Below are positions 27,004 through 37,288 of a stretch of DNA of 64,000 nt, piece after piece. This DNA is from Vreelandella lionensis (GTDB taxonomy: Bacteria; Pseudomonadota; Gammaproteobacteria; Pseudomonadales; Halomonadaceae). Positions within the stretch are counted from its first letter, which is position 1; the number at the start of each line of letters is the position of its first letter. Below the pieces are notes generated by a model that was not told the DNA's origin, ran no database searches, and saw nothing but the letters and a program-made list of their open reading frames with translations. Where the stretch lies: the NCBI RefSeq assembly GCF_002087295.1, contig NZ_MWVI01000089.1, positions 1-64,000 of the forward strand, written 5' to 3'. A program made the position numbers and the translations under genes.

Positions 27004-27561
27004 GCGCTTAAGACTGCTCGTCTTTCGGTCGTGGGGAACGTAAGTGGCATTCTCCCCACACTCGGGTTCTTGCAGGAAGGTGTTGCGCACATCCAACAGA
27101 CCAAGGTGGCTAATGGTGCGCCGCCCCAGCAGCAGCGGGTAGTTCATCTCCTCACGGTTGCGTAGGCTGAACTGCTCTTCGTAAACGGAGTCGCCCATGC
27201 ACACATCCATTAGCACCACAGGGCGTTCGTCACGGCCGCCGGCACCACGCACCGCTTGCTCGCGATAGAGTGGGCGCTCGATTTGATCACTAAAGGTCTC
27301 GCCGCTCTCCTGGTCTTCAAGCTTCAAACGAAAGCGCACCCACTCTTCGCCATCTTTTTCAAACATCTCGATATCACGGGCATCCAGTGATGAGGTAAGT
27401 GCGCCGCTATCCAACTTGGCCTTGACGGCAATCCCCCATGGCTCGATGTAAGCGTTTTCGACCCAGCCGAATACGTTATCCTCAGCCTGTGCGGTAGCAC
27501 TGACCAACAGGGAACCAGCCAATACGCTCGCCCCCAACACCCCTAGAAATGCTTTTCCCAT
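26989..27561 (-). CDS. Retropepsin-like / ATP-dependent zinc protease family protein, exported
   Basis: 190-residue protein with signal peptide (MGKAFLGVLGASVLAGSLLVSATAQAED). The mature part contains VKAKLDSGALTSSLDA, an Asp-Ser-Gly-Ala motif as in aspartic retropepsins, then ERPVVLMDVCMGD and NYPLLLGRRTISHLGLLDV, matching the family annotated as ATP-dependent zinc protease (RimK-associated). The annotated name is probably misleading; the DSGA site points to an aspartyl-type fold. It is intact and converges on rsmE. Confidence 0.85.
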   Translation of the reverse strand: MGKAFLGVLGASVLAGSLLVSATAQAEDNVFGWVENAYIEPWGIAVKAKLDSGALTSSLDARDIEMFEKDGEEWVRFRLKLEDQESGETFSDQIERPLYREQAVRGAGGRDERPVVLMDVCMGDSVYEEQFSLRNREEMNYPLLLGRRTISHLGLLDVRNTFLQEPECGENATYVPHDRKTSSLKRLKQP

Positions 27562-27632
27562 TGTGACTCATCCTTGGTGAGAAGTTTGCCTAGCTATCAA
27601 AGAGATTCGAACAGCGATGAAAGCGCCCTGCG

Positions 27633-28925
27633 CTAGCGCAGCCGTTCTAACAGCGACTGAGTGGCAAAGCCATCCGGCACTAGGCCTTGGTCCCGCTGGA
27701 AGGCACGCAGCCCCGTCTGGGTATTCGGCCCCATAATGCCGTCGGCAGTGCCTACCGCGTAACCGGCGTTGTTCAAACGCTGCTGGAGCGTTCTGACATC
27801 GTCACGGGTTAAAGGTGCCTCATCGCGTGGCCATGCTTGCGAAATGCCCTCTCGCCCAGCAATGGCGTCGGCTAGCGTAGCCACGGCTAGCGCATAGCTA
27901 GTGGCGTTATTGTAACGCAAGATGGCGTGAAAATTTGGGCCTACGATAAACGCAGGGCCATTGGCCCCTGCCGGAACAATCACTGCGGCGCTATCGAAGG
28001 AAGGCAGGTCACCGTTCACCGCACGCACGCCTTGCGCGGCCCACTCAGCGCTGCTCTTGCGGCCGGTTTGGGCGTAATCAAAGGAGGTAGGTAGCACGAC
28101 CTCGGTACCCCACGGCTGCCCGGCCTGCCAGCCTGCCCGCGCCAAATAGTTTGCGGTAGAGGCCATCACATCCGGGATACTGCCCCAAATATCGCGGCGA
28201 CCATCGCCATCGCCATCCACCGCGTAGGCCTCAAAGCTGCTGGGAATAAACTGGGTATGCCCCATCGCTCCCGCCCAAGAGCCTTTCATCTGCTCTGCGG
28301 CAATGTCGCCCTGGTCAATAATACGCAGCGCGGCAAGTAGCTCACTACGCGCAAAGTCGCGCCGACGGCCGTCATAAGCCAGCGTGGCGAGGGACTCTAG
28401 CGTCGAGAAATCACCAAAGTTGCTACCGTAGTTACTCTCAACGCCCCAGATGGCCACGATGATTTCTGCTGGTACGCCATAGCGCTGCTGCATCTGTTGG
28501 GCTGTTTCACGGTGTTGCGCGTACTTCTCCTGACCATTGGCAATACGCGTGGTAGACACAGCACTATCCAAATACTGCCAAATGGCACGCACAAACTCAG
28601 GCTGGTAGCGGTCTAATTCAATCACCCGCTCGCGGTAGCGCAGGCCATCAAAGGCGGAGGCTAGCGTCGCTTCGCTAATCCCTTGGTTGGCGGCATAGCG
28701 ACGAAACTCGCTTAACCACTGATTGAAGTTGGCATAGCGCACCTCTTCAGCGGCTCGTGCATCTACCTCGGTCATTAGTTGCGGGCTGGCGTGTGTGGCA
28801 GGGCTGTGGAGAGCAAGCGTCGTAGCGGCAACGAATAACAACGGTAATACAGCGGCTCGGCGTGTATTCAACGAATTGTTATGTTTCAGCGACACGGCGG
28901 GTAATGACACGGGTATTAACGGCAT
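27633..28925 (-). CDS. Lytic murein transglycosylase, MltB type with peptidoglycan-binding domain
   Basis: 430 residues with a long N-terminal signal region ending near THASPQ. The SLT_2 domain shows the catalytic Glu in IIVAIWGVESNYGSNFG and the family motifs GAMGHTQFIPSSFEAYAVDGDGDG and ANYLARAGWQ. The last 65 residues (DVRTLQQRLNNAGYAVGTADGIMG, RAFQRDQGL) form a PG_binding_1 domain. It cleaves glycan strands in the periplasm with formation of anhydro-muropeptides. The gene is intact and monocistronic. Confidence 0.92.
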   Translation of the reverse strand: MPLIPVSLPAVSLKHNNSLNTRRAAVLPLLFVAATTLALHSPATHASPQLMTEVDARAAEEVRYANFNQWLSEFRRYAANQGISEATLASAFDGLRYRERVIELDRYQPEFVRAIWQYLDSAVSTTRIANGQEKYAQHRETAQQMQQRYGVPAEIIVAIWGVESNYGSNFGDFSTLESLATLAYDGRRRDFARSELLAALRIIDQGDIAAEQMKGSWAGAMGHTQFIPSSFEAYAVDGDGDGRRDIWGSIPDVMASTANYLARAGWQAGQPWGTEVVLPTSFDYAQTGRKSSAEWAAQGVRAVNGDLPSFDSAAVIVPAGANGPAFIVGPNFHAILRYNNATSYALAVATLADAIAGREGISQAWPRDEAPLTRDDVRTLQQRLNNAGYAVGTADGIMGPNTQTGLRAFQRDQGLVPDGFATQSLLERLR

Positions 28926-28993
28926 AGCATTCTTCTCTCAGCAATCCTTGGCGTGAGCTGGATGATGGCTCAGAAATGAGGGAGATACCACCC

Positions 28994-29440
28994 CTAGGCC
29001 GCTAAGCGCCACAAAACGCATAGATGGCAAATGGCGACGACAAAAGTCAGCACGCAGCGCAATTTAAGGTACCAAGGAGCAAAGCCTTCTCGCCCCTCGC
29101 GGCTAATATCGTAACCGCCCATGAGTACAAAGCCTGCCAACAGCACCCATAACCCCGTTACCGGGCTAAACAGTAACGCAGGCCATGCGATTAAGCTGGG
29201 CACCATGGCGAGGATCAGCCGTCGGGCATTATTCGCGCGAGGCACTTGAAGCGCGCTGCCCCAGTGGATACCTCCCAAAAATGACAGGATGACAGCGCCA
29301 TAGTAGGTAAAAGCGTAAATGGAACTTACCTGCCAAACGGTAGGCGCCACCCAAACGGCAATGCTGCTACCTATGAAAGGGAGCAAGCCGGCGAGGCCTA
29401 GTCCCCATGCTAGTCGGCGGTCACTGACCATTGAAATCAT
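28994..29440 (-). CDS. DUF3429 family membrane protein
   Basis: 148-residue inner-membrane protein with about five helices. LGLAGLLPFIGSSIAVW near the start and YYGAVILSFLGGIHWGSAL in the middle are the conserved motifs of DUF3429. Function unknown. It starts 2 bases after the stop of the DASH cryptochrome, so it is probably co-transcribed with it. An internal ATG at 29431 is an alternative start. Confidence 0.85.
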   Translation of the reverse strand: MISMVSDRRLAWGLGLAGLLPFIGSSIAVWVAPTVWQVSSIYAFTYYGAVILSFLGGIHWGSALQVPRANNARRLILAMVPSLIAWPALLFSPVTGLWVLLAGFVLMGGYDISREGREGFAPWYLKLRCVLTFVVAICHLCVLWRLAA

Positions 29441-29442
29441 AC

Positions 29443-30863
29443 CTATTCATCCGTTTCTTCAAATTCTGTGGCAGCAATCAACCATCGCTGCCATTCACTA
29501 GGCAGCACACAGGGTGCTTCAAACTGAGAGGGGGCTATCCGCCAGGGCTGGTGTCGCTCTAAACCGAAGGGCAAAGAATCAAGGGCTGGCAGCCAGTATG
29601 CTACGTAAAGCCCTTTGGGGTCGTAATGGCCCGCTTGCTTTAGTACGTTGAAATACCTATCTTGGCGCGGGTCGCGGCCTACACCGGCAATATAGCGCCA
29701 GTTGCCCAGTTGCTCGCCACATCATAATCAATCAGGCAGTGCTCGAACCACCAGGCCCCCAACCGCCAATCTACCTGCAGGTCCTTCACCAGAAAACTTG
29801 CCACGTTCTGGCGTGCACGGTTTGAAATCCAGCCAGTTCGCTTAAGCTCTAGCATGGCCGCATCAATAAACGGCACGCCCGTTTCGGCATTGCGCCAGCG
29901 GTTGAACGCTTCGTTCGCCGGAGGTAGCTCTTCGCGACCAAACAGCGCTGCCCCCTCCAACTGTGCTGCGCGGTGAAAGTAGTCGCGCCATAGCAGCTCG
30001 AAAATAATCCAGTAGCTGGATTCACAGCTGCCGTTAACGGCTTCCCACTCTTTTACTCCTTGATGCACTTGGCGTGCGGTGAGACAGCCTCGTGCCAGCC
30101 AGGGGGAAAAGCGAGTTGAAAAGTTGGCGCCTAATAGCCCGTTACGGGTTTTCTTATAGGACTCTGCACCATTTTGCCGCCACAAATAGTGCTGCAAGCG
30201 GTCGTTAGCGGCAGACTCTCCACCTACAAAGACAAACCCTTGGCGCTGGTCTGGCTGCCACGCAGCGCTCGTTTCGCACACGGCTTTCAGTGGTGGAAAG
30301 CCACGTGGAGCACTCTCAGGCCAAGTCGGTAGGGTCACCGGTGCGGGTGTCGGGGCGGTAATGTCGCACTGTTTTTCTACGCTACGACGAAACGCCGAGA
30401 AGCTTGCGGGAAGATTCGCGAGTTCGAAGGGTAGCGCAGCTGCATCAATCAAGTAGCCGCTATCAAAGCGACGAAGCTGGCAACTGACAGGCAGATTCGC
30501 TGCAACGCGATGAATATTTTGCAACTCTTCGCACCCTGAGTGCTCAGCCACCCTCACTTCTCGGGCGTTAAGCGTGGTCGCCATCTCGACCACCACTGCT
30601 GCCGGGTCGCCAATACGTACCAATAAGTCGCTGCCACGCTGTAATAGCTCGCCGCGCAGCTCCATCAGGCTTTGCCATAAAAAGCGCAGCCGAGCTGGCC
30701 CTAACCTGGGCGTACTATCATCGGGGACAGCCGTTTCTAACCAGCGCTGATCAAGCACATAAAGGCAAAGCAGCTGGTCGGGGGATCTATCGAAATGTAA
30801 TAAGGGGTTGTCGGCTACTCGAATATTGTCCTGCAACCAGACAATATTAGTCGTGCTGTTCAT
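29443..30863 (-). CDS. Cryptochrome/photolyase of the DASH type (frameshifted)
   Basis: Flavoprotein of about 473 residues. The photolyase-type N-terminus NIVWLQDNIRVADNPLL is followed by LCLYVLDQRWL and the FAD-binding domain ESYKKTRNGLLGANFSTRFSPWLARGCLTARQV, then LLWRDYFHRAAQ, TGWISNRARQNVASFLVKDLQVDWRLGAWWFEHCLIDYDVASNWATG. The YKKTRNGLLGANFSTRFSPWLA stretch is typical of CRY-DASH. The frame breaks at about 29690-29697; the next frame gives NWRYIAGVGRDPRQDRYFNVLKQ and ends at 29443. DASH proteins repair CPDs in single-stranded DNA and may sense light. It overlaps the DUF2256 gene by 17 bases. Confidence 0.92.
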
Positions 30864-31023
30864 GCTCTTGCCTCCTCGGCGTGCTGTGCTGCTTGGCCTC
30901 GCGACGGCAACGTTCGCTGCAGAAGCGCACCTCGTCCCAGCAGCGCGCCCATTTTTTCCGCCAAGTAAATGGGCGCTGGCATTGAACGCAGTCTTTTTGC
31001 GGTAAGTCTTGTTTCCGTCTCAT
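30847..31023 (-). CDS. DUF2256 small zinc-ribbon-like protein
   Basis: 58-residue protein, easily missed by length. It reads MRRKQDLPQKDCVQCQRPF, then TWRKKWARCWDEVRFCSERCRR, with five spaced Cys including a CxxC pair, and this fits DUF2256 closely. The family is habitually found beside cryptochrome/photolyase genes. Here it is the first gene of the operon and its end overlaps the cryptochrome start by 17 bases, so the two are translationally linked. Function unknown; a metal-binding partner of the photolyase is an inference. Confidence 0.88.
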   Translation of the reverse strand: MRRKQDLPQKDCVQCQRPFTWRKKWARCWDEVRFCSERCRREAKQHSTPRRQEHEQHD

Positions 31024-31089
31024 CTATCCATCTCGCTGCGTGCTAGTTGCCACGCCACGCTGTAATACATGGACATAATATCTTATACA

Positions 31090-31104
31090 GTACAATTATT
31101 GTAC
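31090..31104. promoter_or_regulatory. Palindromic site upstream of DUF2256-cryptochrome operon
   Basis: GTACAATTATTGTAC is a perfect 7-bp inverted repeat around one base, inside a strongly AT-rich promoter region 67 bases before the DUF2256 start. On the - strand it is followed by CTGTATAAG and TATTAT, which could be -10 elements. A repressor operator is likely; a light-responsive MerR-type (LitR/CarH) regulator is a guess. Confidence 0.4.
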
Positions 31105-31162
31105 ATAAATTGACATAACAGTTTTCCAGAATTGCGCCTCTATTTCGGCTTTTTTAGGCATA

Positions 31163-31188
31163 AAAAAAGCCACGGACGAGGTGGCTTA
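31163..31188 (-). terminator. Terminator of the mrp operon
   Basis: On the - strand AGCCAC/GTGGCT with a 7-base loop is followed by TTTTTTT, 28 bases past the mrpG stop. Confidence 0.8.
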
Positions 31189-31215
31189 AAGAGGTCGTTG
31201 GTAGTGCTAGTCGCG

Positions 31216-31620
31216 CTAATCTGGGTCGGTGTTACGCGGGTGTCGCTTGGCGTTTTCCTGGGTTTCCATGCCGCTTTTAAGCTCATGGGTAAGCGGGTCG
31301 TAGTTAGGACGCAATTCATCTTTCACCGTGCCGCTCCACAGCCTTGAGCCTACGAAGTATCCGGCCCTCCCAATCACGTGGGCGGCAATCGGCGCAGTGA
31401 TTAAGATAAACACAATAATGGCAAACGAGCGTGCCACTACGCCCACTTCAGCAAAATGCATGGCCGATGCCAGCATGATTAAAATCACCCCCAGCGCCGC
31501 CGCCTTGGTGGTGGCGTGCATACGCGTCAGCAAGTCAGGCAAGCGAAGTAAACCAACGGCGGCTAACAGCATAAAACTAGACCCTGTTAGCAGCATGGCC
31601 CCTTTAATTACATCAATCAT
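31216..31620 (-). CDS. mrpG: Mrp Na+/H+ antiporter subunit G
   Basis: 134 residues, three membrane helices (MIDVIKGAMLLTGSSFMLLAAVGLLRLPDLLTRMHATTKAAALG is the family signature region) and a hydrophilic tail of about 40 residues. The ATG at 31620 begins exactly at MIDVIKG; a start 15 bases earlier would add MEGRG. It overlaps mrpF by 8 bases and is the last gene of the seven-subunit operon. The complex exports Na+ in exchange for protons and is central to pH and salt homeostasis. Confidence 0.93.
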   Translation of the reverse strand: MIDVIKGAMLLTGSSFMLLAAVGLLRLPDLLTRMHATTKAAALGVILIMLASAMHFAEVGVVARSFAIIVFILITAPIAAHVIGRAGYFVGSRLWSGTVKDELRPNYDPLTHELKSGMETQENAKRHPRNTDPD

Positions 31621-31882
31621 CCCGCGGCCCTCCACGTTCTAAAAAGCGCGCAAAGCCAATGGCGGCTAAAAAGCCCATCAGCGCAATCACGATCGCGGCG
31701 TCCAAGAAGCTCGAGACGCCCGATTGAATCGCATACACACCGACAAGCCCCACCACGGTGGTTGAGAATAGCTCCAGGGCAACCACGCGGTCCGGCAGGC
31801 TAGGGCCGCGTACCACGCGGACAAACGTCAGCACCAGTGCAAACCCCATAATCACCTGGCTGATTAAAATAACGGTATCCAT
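31613..31882 (-). CDS. mrpF: Mrp Na+/H+ antiporter subunit F
   Basis: 89 residues, three helices, with the conserved RVVRGPSLPDRVVALELFSTTVVGL and SFLDAAIVIALMGFLAAIGFARF. The start overlaps the mrpE stop (TAATG) and the end overlaps mrpG, so translation is coupled along the operon. Confidence 0.94.
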   Translation of the reverse strand: MDTVILISQVIMGFALVLTFVRVVRGPSLPDRVVALELFSTTVVGLVGVYAIQSGVSSFLDAAIVIALMGFLAAIGFARFLERGGPRDD

Positions 31883-32354
31883 TAACGAAATAGCTCCAGT
31901 GCCCGGTGTTCCATCTCTTTTAGGTTGCGCCGCAGCTCCTCCTCGTCATCCAAAAACATGGCGTGGATATAGAGCACTTTACGGTCATCCGAGACATCCA
32001 GGCTTAGCGTGCCCGGGGTGAGTGAGATCAAATTCGCCACAATGGTGATTTCCATTTCGGTACGGGCCGAAAGCGGCAGTGCAATCACACCCGGCTGCAT
32101 ATGCCAGGGCGGTGTTACGATATCGAAGGCAACCCGCAGATTGGCGCGTACCAGTTCCTTAATAAAGAAGCCATAAAGCCGATAATACGCGGCACCCGGG
32201 CAGGATAGCCTTTTAGGGCGTCTACCTGGGGCTCAATCAGCACCAGGGCGATATAGCCGAATACCATGCCGACTAGCAGGTTCAAACCCGAGAAGTCGCC
32301 GCTGAGCAGCACCCAGGCTAGGCCTAATAAGAGGTTCCAAATTGCGCCGGTCAT
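31882..32354 (-). CDS. mrpE: Mrp Na+/H+ antiporter subunit E (frameshifted)
   Basis: About 157 residues. The N-terminal half has two to three helices ([30 protein letters not shown]). The conserved C-terminal half ([50 protein letters not shown]) lies in the next frame. The indel is at about 32155-32168, where [10 protein letters not shown] should read on to [15 protein letters not shown]. MrpE supports assembly of the complex. It overlaps mrpD by 4 bases. Confidence 0.92.
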
Positions 32355-33939
32355 GGTACCTCCTCTCCGCTATCACCCACCTGCACCGCTGGCTCAAGCA
32401 GCGCCGCCTCTGCGCTGGCCGAGGCCCCAAGCACCGCTTCAATGTAACCTGACGGTGTCATTAGCTGCTCACCAATTTGGTTCATTACCAGCATAATAGG
32501 CTCCGCAAACACGCCTATCAGCAGTGACATCATGGCGAGCACTATTACCGGCAAGTACATCATCCACAGGCTGGGCTTGAGCAAACGCCCATCATCCCCT
32601 TCCGGTGTGTGTGTTTGGGGCACCTGATTCTCTTCGGGCAGCGCCTTCCAAAACACTTCGTTCCAGATTTTCACCATGGAGTAGAGGGTCATCAGCCCCA
32701 CTGCTAAAGCAATACCGGTCGCCACATACGCCTCGGCTTCTAAGCCTGCGCGCACCAGCACGAATTTGGCAAAGAAACCCGACAGCGGCGGAATGCCCGC
32801 CAGAGAGAAGGCGCTAATAAAGAACGCCACGGCCAGCCAAGGGCGTTCACGATATAGCCCGCCCATCTTTTTAAGCTGGTAAGTGCCCTGTAGGCGGTGG
32901 GTAATCCCGCTAATTAAGAACAGGTTCGTCTTCACAATGATGTTGTGCATGATGGCAAACACACCGCCTGCAATCGCCAGCGGCGTATAGAGCGCCAGCC
33001 CCAGGATCATATAGCCAATCTGGCTGACGATATGAAACGAGAGGATACGCCGGAATTCATACTGGGCGGCCGCCCCCAGCACGCCGGTCACCATAGTGAG
33101 AACGGCCCCCCACAGCATGATGTCCTGTAGGTAGCCCATGGTCTGATCGAAGATTAGCGTAAATACCCGGAACAGTGAGTAAACGCCCACTTTGGTTAAC
33201 AGGCCTGCAAACAGTGCGGATACTGCCACCGGAGGCGTGTGATAAGAAGCAGGTAGCCAGAAAAACAGCGGAAACGCAGCGGCTTTGATACCAAAGGCCA
33301 CCATAAACATCACCGCCAGCACTTCGACCCATGGCTGTGCTCAGCTTCATCCATGCGCAGCGCGATATCGGCCATATTGAGTGAGCCCACCGTGCCGTAA
33401 AGCAGGCCTACCGCAGTGAGAAAAATGACCGATGCCAGCAGATTGAGCGTCACATACTTGATGGCGCCCTCCATCTGCGCGCGCTCGCCTCCCAGCGTCA
33501 GGAGCGCAAACGAAGCCACCAGCATGACTTCAAACCAGACATAGAGGTTGAAGATATCGCCAGTTAAAAAAGCACCCGCCACACCCGCCAACAGCAGATG
33601 CATGAGGGGGTAGTAGCCAAATCTTTCATGCCCCCGGCCGGTGGTCGCCAGCGAGTAGATCCCCATGGCCAAGCCAATGATTCCGGTGAGCAGAATCATC
33701 ACAGCACTGAGCATATCGGCGACGAGAGTGATGCCAAAGGGTGCGGGCCAGCTGCCCATTTGCATGGTGATGTAGCCATCTTCCAACACTGCGACAAACA
33801 GCCAAAGACTCACGACAAATAGTGCGACGTTGCCAGCCACGGCAATAAAGCGCTGCATGGGCCGCGAGCGCCAAAACATCAGCGAAATGGCCCCGGAAAG
33901 CAGCGGCAGCAAAACGGGAAGTGCGACTTCAGGCCTCAC
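32351..33939 (-). CDS. mrpD: Mrp Na+/H+ antiporter subunit D (frameshifted)
   Basis: About 529 residues, NuoL/M/N-like proton-translocating subunit with some 14 helices: [22 protein letters not shown], then after the break [43 protein letters not shown] with the key Lys residues of the family. The frame is lost at about 33320-33327, where HSHGSKCWR should read [17 protein letters not shown]. The start is a GTG at 33939 that overlaps the mrpC stop (GTGA). Confidence 0.93.
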
Positions 33940-34282
33940 GTGTCGGTATCCTTCATCTTGTCTAAATCATCTGCCTTAACGATTTCGTAGGCCCGGCGGA
34001 TCAATACCACCGCAAACGCCAATACCCCAAAGGCAATCACGATAGCGGTAAGCACCACCGCTTGAGGCAGTGGGTCAGCGACATCGCCCAAAGGCTGCAT
34101 CATCCCTTCAGGAATCAGCGGCGGTGCGCCACGGGTCATACCGGCGGTAGTAAAAATCAGTAGGTTGGCGGCATTAGAGAGAGCAACAAGCCAATCACGA
34201 GTTTGACGATAGAGCGGCGTAGCATCATAAAAATAGCGGTGGCGTATAACAGACCAATCGCCAGTGCCATTAACGGTTCCAT
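33936..34282 (-). CDS. mrpC: Mrp Na+/H+ antiporter subunit C (frameshifted)
   Basis: NuoK-like subunit of about 115 residues with three helices. The N-terminus [34 protein letters not shown] (start 34282) is in one frame and [22 protein letters not shown] in another; the indel lies at about 34172-34178 in a CTCTCT run where [11 protein letters not shown] is expected. The C-terminus [30 protein letters not shown] is typical. It lies 33 bases after the mrpB stop, the only non-overlapping junction in the operon. Confidence 0.92.
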
Positions 34283-34315
34283 GGGCGGCCCCCTGCAAAT
34301 AGTGGGTTGGGTAAC

Positions 34316-34747
34316 TTACGGCTCATCCTTATCCACCTCCATTAATGCCATGACCATGCCCATCACCGACCCCAACACCGCCAGATATACTCCGATATCA
34401 AAAATCAGCGGCGTAGACGCTTTAAAGTCGATCACCGGAATCGTCCACCACTGAGCGGTGAAAAAGGGCTGCCCCATAAACCATGCGGGCACCACCGAGA
34501 TCATTCCCAGTAACAGGCCTGCGCCGATCAAGTCTCGGGGGTCGACCATGCGCAGCACCTCTTTGGTGGCGCTGACCCCGAAGGCAAACAGGTAAAGCGT
34601 GAACGCCCCGGCGGCCACCAGCCCAGCAATAAAGCCGCCACCCGGCTCATCGTGGCCACGCAACAGCAAAAAAACAGAGAACATCAGTTGCAGAGGCATC
34701 AGAAACCGCGCTGCCGTATTCAGAATAATCGTGCCTGATTTAACCAT
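34316..34747 (-). CDS. mrpB: Mrp Na+/H+ antiporter subunit B
   Basis: 143 residues, four helices: [38 protein letters not shown] and [22 protein letters not shown] are the MnhB/MrpB signature. The ATG overlaps the end of mrpA by 8 bases. The gene is intact. Confidence 0.94.
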   Translation of the reverse strand: MVKSGTIILNTAARFLMPLQLMFSVFLLLRGHDEPGGGFIAGLVAAGAFTLYLFAFGVSATKEVLRMVDPRDLIGAGLLLGMISVVPAWFMGQPFFTAQWWTIPVIDFKASTPLIFDIGVYLAVLGSVMGMVMALMEVDKDEP

Positions 34748-37088
34748 CGTAGGGCTCCTTCACGCTGGCTTTGTCGCTATCCGTCGCTTTGGCAGCTGTC
34801 TCCCCATGACGCAGCTTTAGCATCGCAATCACACCAATCGCGGCTAACGCTAAAACAAACATCTCGCCGAGCGTATCGAGGGCACGATAATCTACCAAAA
34901 TGACGTTGACGATATTGCGGCCATGGGCAAGCGGTGCGCTGTTTTCCACCATATAGGTAGAGATCGATTCAAACTGGTCGATACTCCAGGCGGTTATGAT
35001 CAGCAAAAAGATCAACACCCCCATGGTGGCCGCAACAGCCCCATCACGGATGCGCTCAAGGTTGGTGGAGAGGTTCGAAAAACGCGGCAGCCTAAAGAGC
35101 ACAAGCACCAGCAGAATCACGGTCATGGTTTCTACCAGCAGCTGGGTAATCCCCAAATCTGGCGCGCTGAACAGAATAAAGATCAGCGCGATGGAGAAGC
35201 CCATAATGCCCACCGATACTACGGCGCCTAAGCGGGAGCGTGAAATTGTGGCAAACAGCGCCCCCATTGCCATGGTGCCCACCACAATGACTTCATGGAA
35301 ACGCACGTCTAGGGAGAGCGCCAGCTGCGGAGAGTGGCGCAGCAGTATGGAGTTGCCAATCAGCGCGATCAGCACTACCAGCATGACCAGGATGTAATTG
35401 CGCATATAGCCGTTTTGCAGCAGGCGTGTCTGCCATTCAGAGAAGCGCACGATGCCATTCATCAAGCCTTCGTACCCCGCCTCGGGGCCATGACGCATCA
35501 CAGGTGCCAACCTGGCTAACTGGGCGCGTACGCTGTCCCACCGCTTGAACAGCAAAAAGCCGAGGATCAAGCTCACCACCGACATAATCAGCGCCACGTT
35601 GACCCGTACCACAGCGACAGCGAGACCGGCAGCGTCTCCCCCGCCACCGCCGTTGCTGCCGAGGTCAAGAGCGCATCGGCCCCTAGCACAGCAGGGGCCA
35701 AGCCAAGCGCGAGCGACCCGAATGCCAATAGGCCTGGGCCTATCAGCATACTCAACGGCGCCTCATGGGGTATTTGGGGAGTTTCATGGCGTGCGCCGTA
35801 GAACGGCCGTAGCGCAATAATCGCCGCCACCGCAATGGTCAAGATGGCTGCCAGGAAGGCAAACAGCACCAGCAACAGTTGAACGCGCTCGGCGCCTAAC
35901 GCTGCCTCCAGCATGAGTTCCTTACCGATAAAGCCAAACAGCGGCGGCACCCCTGCCAAGGAGAGCGCCGCCACAAAAGCGATCACTGCCGTGACAGGCA
36001 TAACGCTTCGTAATCCGCCCATGGCGGTGACGTCTTTCGTGCCGGTTTCATGGTCAAGGATGCCCGCCACCATAAACAGCGCCCCTTTATACATGGAGTG
36101 GGCGAGCAGAAAGGTGACAAAAGCGGTCATGGCGTATTCGGAGCCCATCCCCAGCAGCATGGGTGAGCGTTCCCAGCGCCATAATGGTGGAGTAGGCCAG
36201 CAGCTTTTTGATATTGGTATGGTGAATGGCTAAGAAGGCACCCGTCAGCATGGTGGTCGCCCCCACCACTGAGAGTATTGTCACCCACATGGCCGTGCCA
36301 CCCAACTCCGGCTGTAGGCGTGCCAGCAGGTAAATCCCCGCTTTCACCATGGTAGCGGAGTGCAGGTAGGCCGACACAGGGGTCGGCGCCGCCATAGCGT
36401 TAGGTAACCAGAAGTGGAATGGGAACTGCGCCGACTTGGTAAAGGCTCCTAGCAATAAGCAGACCAGCATAGGGGCATAAAGCGCATGCTGGCGCAGGTC
36501 ATCGTCTGACTGCAAAATCTCACTCAGAGACCAGCTGCCGCTGGCGATACCCAATAGCACCAAACCTGCCATTAACGCCAAGCCACCAGCAACCGTCACA
36601 AAAAGCCCCTGACGAGCGGATTTGCGTGCTTCAATATCGGTATGGTTAAAGCCAATCAGCAGGTACGAGGTGATGCTGGTCAGTTCCCAGAAAATAAACA
36701 GCGTCAGCAGGCCGTCCGCTAACACAAGCCCCAGCATAGAGACCATAAAGGCGACGAGGGCGAGGTGAAAACGGGCAATATCTTGGTGGCCTTTTAAGTA
36801 GCCACCCGCATACACCAGGACACAGGTGCCAATCACCGTGATCAGCAAGCCAAACAGCAGAGAAAGGCCATCCAGTAAAAAGCTAAGGCTAATGCCTAGC
36901 GAAGGCACCCACGACCACTCAAGTAACTGAGGCCCGTCACTCAACACCAGGGGCGCTTGACTAAAAAGCCAACCAGCCAGCAACGCCGGAAACAGCGCAA
37001 GCAGCAGGCTTGTTCGCTCCCCAAACCAACGGTTGAGCAGCGGTGAAGACGCTGCCAACACGAAGCCCATTAACACGGCAAATTGCAT
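34740..37088 (-). CDS. mrpA: Mrp Na+/H+ antiporter subunit A (twice frameshifted)
   Basis: Largest subunit, about 782 residues, NuoL-like plus the MrpA C-terminal extension. Motifs include [67 protein letters not shown] (first part), [23 protein letters not shown] (middle) and [32 protein letters not shown] (last part, MrpA/B domain). Breaks lie at about 36150-36165, where TIMALGTL should pass directly to [10 protein letters not shown], and at about 35605-35615, where SLWYG passes to VNVALIM. It is the first gene of the operon, after a 200-base gap with AT-rich promoter-like sequence. Confidence 0.94.
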
Positions 37089-37235
37089 CCGGCGCTTTCT
37101 CCCTAGTGACGTTCATTCATCCCAATAAGCCGCCTATACAGGTGCATAAGCCGCTTAAACGTTGAATAAGTGTGATTTTATATGCACAAACCTTATACCA
37201 GCGTTTCTCACATTTCTAGAAAAGTCGGCCCCAAT

Positions 37236-37273
37236 AAAAAACCGCCTAACGTAATACGCTAGACGGTTTTTAT
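37236..37273 (-). terminator. Rho-independent terminator of hemH
   Basis: AAAACCG.CTA pairs with TAG.CGGTTTT with one mismatch, and a T-tract follows on the - strand. It lies 16 bases beyond the hemH stop. Confidence 0.75.
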
Positions 37274-37288
37274 AGCAAATACGTGACT

